Source of the DNA: Chloroflexi bacterium UBA6077 | GTDB taxonomy: Bacteria > Chloroflexota > UBA6077 | Length of the DNA: 13,894 bases | Direction of reading: 5' to 3' | NCBI GenBank assembly: GCA_002436065.1 | Contig: DIXP01000071.1 | Span: forward strand, 1 to 13,894 | Part shown: one piece after another, positions 8,433 through 13,894 of the stretch | Position numbering within the stretch: position 1 is the stretch's first letter | How the letters are laid out: every line of letters starts with the position of its first letter | Notes under the pieces: model-generated | Database searches by the model: none | What the model was told of the DNA's origin: nothing | Seen by the model: only the letters and a program-made list of their open reading frames with translations | Made by a program: the position numbers and the translations under genes

Positions 8433-9929
8433 TTGTCGGATAGCTTGACTCTTCTGCTCCAGGGTTTCCAACAGGCTCTCACGTTGCCAAACCTCGTCTC
8501 GGCCGTTATCGGGTGCTTGGCTGGTACTATCGTAGGCATATTGCCTGGCATTGGGCCAGCCGCCACGATCTCCTTAATGATCCCGATCGTATTCGACGCC
8601 AACCCAACATCCTCGCTTATCATGATGACTGCCGTCTATCTGGGGGCAATGTACGGCGGGACCATCACATCAGTCCTACTGAAGCTACCGGGTGAGGCGG
8701 CCTCGGTCATCACCTGCATCGACGGCTTCGAGATGGCCAAACAGGGCAGAGCCGCCCAGGCGCTGTCGGTCGCTGCCATAGGCTCCTTCGTGGGCGGAAC
8801 CCTCTCCGTCGTCGCCCTCAGCGTCGTGGCATTGCCAGTGGCCGCCCTGGCGCTTAAGATCGGCCCTGCCGAGTTCTTCTCTCTTCTGGTAGCGGCAATG
8901 CTCTTCATCTCGGTGCTGCTCGGCGGTGACCTGCTCAGGGCTGTTGCCTCCGTGGTGCTAGGCCTGGCCATCTCCGCCATCGGCACCGATCTCCAGACCG
9001 GAGTCCCGCGGCTCACCTTCGGGTTCTGGACCTTGCAGGACGGCATCGACCTGGTGGTGCTGGTGGTTGGGATATTCGGTGTCGGAGAGGTGATCTGGTT
9101 TCTCTCGCGTCACGACGGGACCAGTGGGAAGCGTTTGGGTCTGAGCGGCAGCCTGTGGCTGAGCGGCGAGGACTGGCGGCGCTCCTGGCCGGCAATAACC
9201 CGGGGTTCCGTGATCGGTTTCGGCGCCGGACTTCTACCCGGCGCCGGCAGCCTGCTGGGATCAGTGCTGTCCTATGCGGCAGAGCAGCGCGTCTCGAAGC
9301 AGCCGGAGGAGTTCGGAAAGGGCGCCATCGAAGGGGTGGCCGGCCCAGAAACGGCCAACAACTCGGCCACAGGGGCTGCCATGATCCCGATGCTCACCCT
9401 GGGCATCCCGGCCAGCGGGGCCACGGCAGTCTTGCTGGTGGCCCTGATGATGTGGGGCCTCCAGCCCGGACCTCGGCTGATGATCGACCACCCGGACGTG
9501 GTGTGGACAGTCATCGCCTCCCTGTACGTCAGCAATGTCGTGCTGGTGATCCTCAACCTGCCCCTGATCCCCCTGTTCGTCCGGGTTCTCGATATTCCCT
9601 CCCACTTCCTGCTCCCGCTCGTGCTCGTCATCGCTGTGGTTGGCGCCTACTCCCTGAGCGAGAGTCCGACGGACGTGATGCTGGTGCTGGTCTTCGGCGG
9701 CCTCGGTTACCTGCTACGGTTGCTGGACATCCCGCAGGTGGGGCTGCTGATCGGCCTGGTCATGGGGTCCAGCATGGAGCAATCACTGCGGCAGGCGATC
9801 CTGGTCTCCAGGGGTGACTGGTCCGTCTTCCTGACGAAGCCCATCAGCGCCGGTTTTCTGGCCCTGGGCCTGGCCGTCGTGCTCTGGGACGCCTTCTCCA
9901 AGGCCCGCAAGCGCAAAGCGCTCACGTGA
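8433..9929 (+). CDS. tctA: Tripartite tricarboxylate transporter, large permease subunit TctA
   Basis: TctA is the main permease of the TTT system and moves the carboxylate using an ion gradient. The 498-residue polytopic protein shows the family's duplicated motif: GILPGIGPAATIS at about 35-47 and GLLPGAGSLLG at about 266-276. It also has AVYLGAMYGGTITSVLLKLPGEAASV and GPETANNSATGAAMIPMLTLGIPASGATA (about 304-332), the equivalent of the usual PEAANNA signature with a Thr and a Ser substituted. The start is TTG at 8433, chosen because GGAGG at 8421-8425 sits 7 nt before it and the nearby ATG at 8429 is out of frame and stops within a few codons. The stop is TGA at 9927-9929. A 289-bp gap follows before the leuD-like gene. 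Confidence 0.95.
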   Translation: MSDSLTLLLQGFQQALTLPNLVSAVIGCLAGTIVGILPGIGPAATISLMIPIVFDANPTSSLIMMTAVYLGAMYGGTITSVLLKLPGEAASVITCIDGFEMAKQGRAAQALSVAAIGSFVGGTLSVVALSVVALPVAALALKIGPAEFFSLLVAAMLFISVLLGGDLLRAVASVVLGLAISAIGTDLQTGVPRLTFGFWTLQDGIDLVVLVVGIFGVGEVIWFLSRHDGTSGKRLGLSGSLWLSGEDWRRSWPAITRGSVIGFGAGLLPGAGSLLGSVLSYAAEQRVSKQPEEFGKGAIEGVAGPETANNSATGAAMIPMLTLGIPASGATAVLLVALMMWGLQPGPRLMIDHPDVVWTVIASLYVSNVVLVILNLPLIPLFVRVLDIPSHFLLPLVLVIAVVGAYSLSESPTDVMLVLVFGGLGYLLRLLDIPQVGLLIGLVMGSSMEQSLRQAILVSRGDWSVFLTKPISAGFLALGLAVVLWDAFSKARKRKALT

Positions 9930-10140
9930 GCGGCGGTCGCCATGAAGAGGTGGGTCGGCGCAGCCTTTAAGGGCAGTCGAGGCTTCAACTCCCAGCTTCC
10001 CTGGCGGACAACACCATCTACGCCACCAGACGGCGACCCAGGTGCAGAATGAGATCTCGGAGTGCACATGCAGTCGTGACGATTTGCGCCGTGTCCAGTA
10101 CCCCGCGCACGTCCCTCAAGAGATCTGCGATGGCGATTGT

Positions 10141-10163
10141 GGGCAGGGGACGAATCCCTGCCC
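10141..10163. repeat. 8-bp GC hairpin between tctA and the leuD-like gene
   Basis: GGGCAGGG at 10141-10148 pairs with CCCTGCCC at 10156-10163 across GACGAAT. It lies about 210 nt after tctA and 55 nt before the leuD-like start. No U-tract follows, so a classical terminator is unlikely. It could shape processing or differential expression between the transport and enzyme halves of the cluster. The rest of 9930-10218 shows no gene. Confidence 0.4.
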
Positions 10164-10218
10164 CGGACCGCGAGTATGGTCGCCGCGGGAGCTGATTGGG
10201 AGTGTTGGAGGTGGCGAA

Positions 10219-10755
10219 TTGACAGCAGGCAGTAGCGAGGCAAGCGCGCTGCGAGGTAGGGTCTTCAGGTTCGGCAACGACATCTCCACGGACCTGATAA
10301 CGGCGGGCAGGTACATGCATCTACGCAAGAACCTGCCTGAGCTGGCCAAGCACGCCTTGGAGGATGCAGATCCCGCCTTCGTCCAGCGGGTGCAGCCTGG
10401 GGACTTCGTGGTCGCCGGCACCAACTTCGGGATGGGCTCCAGCCGGGAGCATGCGCCGCTGGTGCTGAAGCTAAACGGGGTGGCGGCGGTCTTGGCCAAG
10501 TCGTGCGCGCGGATCTTCTTCCGGAACGCCATCAACATCGGATTGCCGGTGTTGATCTGCGACACGGATCGGATCGGGGCCGGGGACACCCTACGGGTCG
10601 ACCTGGAGGCGGCGTTGATCACCGACGAGACTACCGGGGAGGAGATCTCAATAGGAGAGTTGCCACCGGTGATGCTGCGCATCCTCGGGGAGGGGGGAGT
10701 CAAGCCGTTCATACGCAGGTACGGGAGCTTCGACAACGTGGCGCAGATTACCTAG
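10219..10755 (+). CDS. leuD: Aconitase-family small subunit (LeuD/DmdB-like)
   Basis: This 178-residue swivel-domain protein is the small subunit of a two-chain hydro-lyase and helps bind substrate above the cluster of the large subunit. It shows FGNDISTDLITAGRYM, GMGSSREHAP (GSSRE at 73-77), AKSCARIFFRNAINIGLPV and the C-terminal ELPPVMLRILGEGGVKPF. The reading frame extends upstream to 10042, but homology starts at about residue 11 of my version. I chose TTG at 10219 because GGAGG (10207-10211) lies 7 nt before it. It closely matches residues 12-171 of the fused protein at 4066-5880, so the two arose by duplication with fusion or fission. The family includes isopropylmalate isomerase and 2,3-dimethylmalate dehydratase; context favours a catabolic substrate. 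Confidence 0.9.
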   Translation: MTAGSSEASALRGRVFRFGNDISTDLITAGRYMHLRKNLPELAKHALEDADPAFVQRVQPGDFVVAGTNFGMGSSREHAPLVLKLNGVAAVLAKSCARIFFRNAINIGLPVLICDTDRIGAGDTLRVDLEAALITDETTGEEISIGELPPVMLRILGEGGVKPFIRRYGSFDNVAQIT

Positions 10756-10942
10756 GGCTCCACCACGCGGAGTCCGGTGTGCTCGGAGGAGAGCTAGAGA
10801 TCATCTGGTCCAGGTGAAGCCTTGCCTCCAGCCTGTAGGAATCGTGGTGTTGCGGGGGCAACTGGAAGAATCGCCGACCATCGGGCTGGAGGTCAGGTGG
10901 AGAAGGTCTGGGGGACAGCTGGAAGCTTGGGGTGAGACGGAG

Positions 10943-12223
10943 ATGCCGCAGACACTCTCGGAGAAGATACTGAGCGCCAAGGTAGGGAAGGCCGTCAAGG
11001 CGGGGGACATCGTCATAGCCGACGTGGACTTGGTGTTCGTCGTGGATAGCTCGGGCCCTCTGTCCTTCCGCGAGATGGCGGACATGGGATTGGAGCGGGT
11101 GGCGCACCCCGAGCGGACCGTGCTGTTCATGGACCACAACGTGCCGAGCCCGAGGGCCGAACTAAGCCAGGAGCAGGACTTCCTACGACAGATGGCGGCG
11201 AAGCATGAGTTGCGGCTCTACGACGTGGGGGATGGTATCTGCCACCAGCTTGTGCTAGAGGAGTTGGGGGTCCCGGGTGGGGTCACCATAGGGGCCGATT
11301 CCCACACCTGCACGGCGGGGGCCCTGTGCAACTTCGGGACGGGGATGGGGGCCTCGGACGTGGCGGTGGTGATGGGGACAGGGAAGACCTGGCTCCGGGT
11401 GCCCGAGAGCATCGAGGTACGGTTGCAGGGCCGTTTGCCTGTGGGGGTCTTCGCCAAGGACATTGCGCTGGAACTGGAGCGGATCGTGACGGCTGGCGGA
11501 GGCACCTACATGGCGCTGGAGTTTACCGGACCGACGGTAGCCATGCTGAGCGTGTCGGAGAGGGCCACTCTGGCGAACATGGCGGTGGAGATGGGAGGGA
11601 AGATCGGGTTCTTCCCCTCGGACGAGCAGGCGAGGAGGTGGTTGGCCGAGCACGGACGGGAAGAGGCCTGGCGACCCATCGAAACCGAGGAGGGAGCGAG
11701 CTATGCTCGGGTGGTGGCGATCGACTGTGCGACTCTGGAGCCAATGGTAGCCTGCCCCCACACGCCAGACAACGTAAAATCTGTATCGATGCTGAAGGGA
11801 ACGCCGATCCATGAGGTCTACATAGGGACCTGCACCAACGCGCGATTGGACGACTTGGCGGTGGCCGCTGGAATCCTGAAGGGGCGCCATGTACATCCTG
11901 GGACGCGACTGATCGTGATACCATCGTCGCGGAAGGTGCTGCAGGATGGGATGAGGCTGGGCTACATCCAGGACCTGGTGGCGGCTGGGGCATCGCTGGG
12001 TCCGCCGAGCTGCGGGACCTGCTTCGGGATGCACATGGGGGTGCCGGCGGACGGGGAGAACGTGATGAGCACGCAGAACCGAAACTTCAAGGCGCGGATG
12101 GGGAACGCGAACGCCTTCGTGTATCTTGGAAGCCCCGCTGTTGCCGCGATGGCTGCTCTGACCAGAGAGATCTCCGATCCGAGGGACGTCCTCGCCGATC
12201 CCAGGCTGGCTGGCCAGGGCTAA
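10943..12223 (+). CDS. leuC: Aconitase-family large subunit (LeuC/DmdA-like)
   Basis: This 426-residue catalytic subunit of an Fe-S hydro-lyase has the full ligand set: Cys297 in IGTCTNARLDD and Cys357/Cys360 in PSCGTCFGMH. Other family motifs are TIGADSHTCTAGALCNFGTGMG, MAVEMGGKIGFFPSDEQ and NFKARMGNANA. Length matches the compact LeuC form (about 420), not the ~470-residue enterobacterial one. The frame is open back to a GTG at 10814, but homology begins with TLSEKIL, so I use ATG at 10943, preceded by a GGTGA-like site. It lies 187 bp after the leuD-like gene, a gap with no gene in it. It should pair with that small subunit, and it is paralogous to residues 190-604 of the fused protein. 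Substrate (isopropylmalate, dimethylmalate, homoaconitate or other) is undetermined. Confidence 0.92.
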   Translation: MPQTLSEKILSAKVGKAVKAGDIVIADVDLVFVVDSSGPLSFREMADMGLERVAHPERTVLFMDHNVPSPRAELSQEQDFLRQMAAKHELRLYDVGDGICHQLVLEELGVPGGVTIGADSHTCTAGALCNFGTGMGASDVAVVMGTGKTWLRVPESIEVRLQGRLPVGVFAKDIALELERIVTAGGGTYMALEFTGPTVAMLSVSERATLANMAVEMGGKIGFFPSDEQARRWLAEHGREEAWRPIETEEGASYARVVAIDCATLEPMVACPHTPDNVKSVSMLKGTPIHEVYIGTCTNARLDDLAVAAGILKGRHVHPGTRLIVIPSSRKVLQDGMRLGYIQDLVAAGASLGPPSCGTCFGMHMGVPADGENVMSTQNRNFKARMGNANAFVYLGSPAVAAMAALTREISDPRDVLADPRLAGQG

Positions 12224-12433
12224 CAACTCGAAGCTGAATCGAAGAGATGCGGAGAGTAGCCGTGGCGTCTCCGGCGTGCGGCCGATGGCTACGCCTCGCG
12301 CAACGGTCTGCTCATGGTGTACACGATGGGCAAGATGATTGGGGGGCACGTCGCAACCTCCCTCAGAGTCTGAGATGACCCCCGGCCTTTGCCAGAGACG
12401 CATTTTGGGCCGGGCGAAAGGAGTGCGGAAACG

Positions 12434-13321
12434 ATGAAGACTACACGACGTTTGCGAGAGTTGCTGGCCCGCGAGGAGACTCTCATGGTACCCGGCGCCT
12501 GCAACCCACTTACGGCCAAACTGATCGAGCAGGCCGGGTTCGAGGCCGTGTACATGACGGGTGCCGGGGTAACGACCGAGATGCTAGGGCTGCCGGACAT
12601 CGGTCTGGCGACCCTAAGTGAGATGGCGCTCACCGCAAAGCACCTGAGCAACTCCGTCAAGATACCGGTGATCGCCGACGCCGACACGGGATACGGCAAC
12701 GCTATCAACGTGATGCGCACCGTCTGGGAGTACGAACAGGCAGGCCTCGCGGGTCTCCACATCGAAGACCAGGTTACGCCCAAGCGTTGCGGCCACGTGG
12801 AAGGCAAGGAGTGCGTCAGCCTGGATGAGTTCGTGGGGAAGGTGCGGGCTGCCGTGGCGGCGCGCCGAGATCCGGACTTCGTCATCATCGCGAGGACCGA
12901 TGCCAAGGCGCCTTTGGGGTTCGACGAGTCGGTGAAGCGGGGGCTCGCCTGTGCCTCGGCCGGAGCCGACGTTGTCTTTCCAGAGGCGTTGCAGACCCGC
13001 GAGGAGTTCGCCGACTACGCCAAAGCCGTGAAGGCGCCGCTGCTGGCCAACATGACGGAGTTCGGCAAGACGCCATACCTGACGGCCCGTGAGTTCCAGG
13101 AGTTGGGCTATAGGATCGTCATCTACGCCATGTCGCCGACTCGCGTCGCCCTCAGGGCGACTCAGGAATTCCTGGCCGATCTCAAGAAGACGGGCACCCA
13201 GGCGAGCTGGGTCGATCGCATGTTCACGCGGAAGGAACTGTACGAGTTGATCGAGTACTCCCGCTTCACGGGCTACCAGAAGGAGTTCGTCGGCCAGGGA
13301 GTCGATCCCATCGCCCAGTAA
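12434..13321 (+). CDS. Isocitrate lyase/PEP mutase-family lyase (2-methylisocitrate or 2,3-dimethylmalate lyase-like)
   Basis: This 295-residue TIM-barrel enzyme would cleave a 2-hydroxy- or branched dicarboxylate or tricarboxylate by retro-aldol chemistry, typically releasing pyruvate. Visible motifs are the metal site ADADTGYGN (81-89), HIEDQ (109-113), KRCGH (117-121) with the catalytic Cys119 that marks lyases and is absent from PEP mutases, IIARTDA and ANMTEFGKTP (205-214). PrpB, dimethylmalate lyase and oxaloacetate hydrolase share this fold; the lack of the long isocitrate lyase insert excludes AceA. The frame extends upstream to 12389, but ATG 12434 has AAAGGAG (12417-12423) 10 nt before it and homology begins just after. 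It is last in the cluster, 210 bp after the leuC-like gene, which fits hydratase then lyase action as in DmdAB-Dml. Confidence 0.9.
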   Translation: MKTTRRLRELLAREETLMVPGACNPLTAKLIEQAGFEAVYMTGAGVTTEMLGLPDIGLATLSEMALTAKHLSNSVKIPVIADADTGYGNAINVMRTVWEYEQAGLAGLHIEDQVTPKRCGHVEGKECVSLDEFVGKVRAAVAARRDPDFVIIARTDAKAPLGFDESVKRGLACASAGADVVFPEALQTREEFADYAKAVKAPLLANMTEFGKTPYLTAREFQELGYRIVIYAMSPTRVALRATQEFLADLKKTGTQASWVDRMFTRKELYELIEYSRFTGYQKEFVGQGVDPIAQ

Positions 13322-13342
13322 GAGACCCTAACAATACTCGAC

Positions 13343-13545
13343 TACCAGTAGTGTATGAACGATTGCGGAAACAGTGGGGAGGGGGACAAGGAGAGGTGTT
13401 GATCCTGCCTGCCGACTCCCACCAACTAGCGACAGGAGACCAGCGCATTGGCGACTCAGGGAGCCGGAAACGCGGCTCACGGGTGGTACCGCTGGGCCTG
13501 CCGTGACGCACCGGGACCTCAAGGTTGCCCCTCTCCGGGGTCGCG
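13343..13545 (+). ncRNA. Probable T-box leader, with no gene following
   Basis: GGGTGGTACCGC at 13481-13492 matches the conserved T-box core (AGGGUGGNACCGCG) at 12 positions. It is preceded by a small hairpin (GAGCCG at 13461-13466 with CGGCTC at 13473-13478) where a stem III belongs, and by about 110 nt that could hold stem I, including an AGTAG near 13348 and a stem-like pair around 13373 and 13420. T-box leaders sense uncharged tRNA through UGGN pairing with the tRNA end; here UGGU would fit a discriminator A. A possible terminator arm pairs GACCTC (13515-13520) with GGGGTC (13537-13542). I could not assign the specifier codon. No synthetase or amino-acid gene follows before the window end, so the leader looks orphaned or decayed. 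Confidence 0.5.
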
Positions 13546-13664
13546 CGCAGGGCTGAGAGGCGCTCCATCGATGCCCATCTGCTACACTACTGCTACAGTA
13601 GCCCTGTTCGCGGCAGCTGCGGACGAAGAGATCAGTCTCGGTGCGCGTTGCCCGACATATAACC

Positions 13665-13706
13665 ACTGCCCACTGGCTTCAGCAATTGCTCACTCCAGTG
13701 GGCAGT
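13665..13706. repeat. Perfect 12-bp palindrome, structural copy 2
   Basis: ACTGCCCACTGG at 13665-13676 is exactly complementary to 13695-13706, with an 18-nt loop that begins CTTCAGCA and contains the self-complementary AGCAATTGCT. The stem is unrelated to that of copy 1 (3940-3981), yet both are perfect, both loops begin CTT(T)CAGCA, and both are followed within a few bases by the same tRNA-3'-end-like tail. No U-tract is present on either side. Confidence 0.7.
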
Positions 13707-13710
13707 TATG

Positions 13711-13777
13711 TGGCGGAGGCGCATGGGAGTCGAACCCACCCGGGCCGGCGCTTACTGCCCCGCAGACGGTATTGAAG
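13711..13777 (-). tRNA. selC: 3' half of a selenocysteine tRNA gene, truncated at the anticodon loop
   Basis: On the minus strand this reads anticodon loop CTTCAAT (anticodon TCA, 13773-13775), the 3' anticodon stem ACCGTCT, a long variable arm with GGGC/GCCC pairing, a T-arm GTGGG-TTCGACT-CCCAT (13723-13739), an 8-nt acceptor strand GCGCCTCC, discriminator G and CCA (13711-13713). The 8-base acceptor, long variable arm, G73, UCA anticodon and G-U closing the T-stem are all selenocysteine tRNA traits, and the 3' end closely resembles E. coli selC. The partner strands are missing: the next bases after 13777 do not pair with ACCGTCT, and no GGAGGCGC lies upstream. It is therefore a fragment, as left by integration at a tRNA gene, and cannot make a working tRNA. 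Confidence 0.7.
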
Positions 13778-13779
13778 CC

Positions 13780-13877
13780 CTAAGCACGTATCCATTACAA
13801 AGGCATGTCCCATTCACCGCGTCTGGCGGTCAGGGGGTGCCCGGTCGGGCGTGCCAGACTTATGGATACATGCTTAG
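13780..13877. repeat. 98-bp element with 16-bp terminal inverted repeats
   Basis: The arm CTAAGCACGTATCCAT at 13780-13795 pairs with 13862-13877 with one mismatch. Nested inside are GTCTGGC/GCCAGAC (13821-13827 with 13853-13859) and GCCCG/CGGGC (13839-13843 with 13846-13850). It starts two bases after the break in the selC fragment. It could be a miniature inverted-repeat element (a TA dinucleotide lies near both outer ends) or the arm sites of an integrase attachment site. It encodes nothing, and no target duplication is evident. Confidence 0.55.
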
Positions 13878-13894
13878 CTTGGCAATGTCACATT

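Noticed and set aside
10042..10218. Longer N-terminus for the leuD-like gene
   Set aside because: The extra codons are Cys/Pro/Arg-rich without homology and span the hairpin at 10141-10163; TTG 10219 has a well-placed GGAGG.
10814..10942. GTG start for the leuC-like gene giving 43 extra residues
   Set aside because: The extension has no counterpart in the fused paralogue, and LeuC homology begins just after ATG 10943.
12269..12373. Possible C-terminal gene remnant between the leuC-like gene and the lyase (frame with GYASRNGLLMVYTMGK ending at TGA 12371)
   Set aside because: It reads like protein for about 30 residues, but I recognise no family and cannot exclude chance; kept only as a note.
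12389..12433. Upstream start for the lyase
   Set aside because: ATG 12434 has AAAGGAG at good spacing, and family homology starts directly after it.
13448..13783. 111-residue open frame ending AWESNPPGPALTAPQTVLKP
   Set aside because: This is an antisense translation of the tRNA-Sec fragment and neighbouring T-box and palindrome, a familiar spurious protein type.
1..13894. CRISPR array, rRNA or intact tRNA gene
   Set aside because: I saw no regularly spaced repeats, no rRNA signature, and no tRNA with all arms on either strand.

Overview
The window is high-GC bacterial DNA with strong AGGAGG-type ribosome binding sites, GTG and TTG starts, a lipoprotein-type (lipobox) solute-binding protein, an ISAs1-type transposase remnant and a probable T-box leader. 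My best guess is a Chloroflexota-like bacterium, possibly from a metagenome. That is inference; no marker gene in the window settles it.

Layout. (1) 1-265: the first codons of a leftward gene, two hairpins and the probable outer end of an insertion sequence. (2) 266-3791: a leftward ISAs1-family transposase without its N-terminus meets a rightward carB (carbamoyl-phosphate synthase large subunit) without its first ~220 codons. Both homologies stop within about 15 bp near 1213-1227, so this is either an IS-mediated deletion scar or an assembly chimera. (3) 3792-4065: a carB-terminal hairpin, then a perfect 15-bp palindrome followed by a tRNA-3'-end-like sequence. (4) 4066-5880, minus strand: a single-chain fusion of aconitase-family small (LeuD-like) and large (LeuC-like) subunits. 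(5) 5881-6806: a divergent spacer with no recognisable gene. (6) 6807-13321, plus strand: tctC-tctB-tctA (tripartite tricarboxylate transporter), then a separate leuD-like and leuC-like pair paralogous to the fused protein, then an isocitrate-lyase/PEP-mutase-family lyase carrying the KRCGH catalytic motif. (7) 13322-13894: a probable T-box leader with no gene after it, a second palindrome plus tRNA-3'-end unit, here readable as the 3' half of a selenocysteine tRNA broken at the anticodon loop, and a 98-bp inverted-repeat element next to the break.

How it may work together. The transporter would import a free di- or tricarboxylate. The aconitase-family enzymes would hydrate, dehydrate or isomerise it. 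The lyase would cleave the resulting 2-hydroxyacid to pyruvate plus a second carboxylic acid. The closest precedent I know is the DmdAB plus dimethylmalate lyase segment of nicotinate fermentation, or the end of the methylcitrate route. The substrate is not determined by the sequence.

The most unusual signals are structural. Two copies of a 'palindrome with CTTCAGCA-type loop + tRNA-Sec 3' end' unit lie in the same orientation on either side of the catabolic module. Their stems are unrelated in sequence but each is perfectly self-complementary, while the loop start and flank are conserved.
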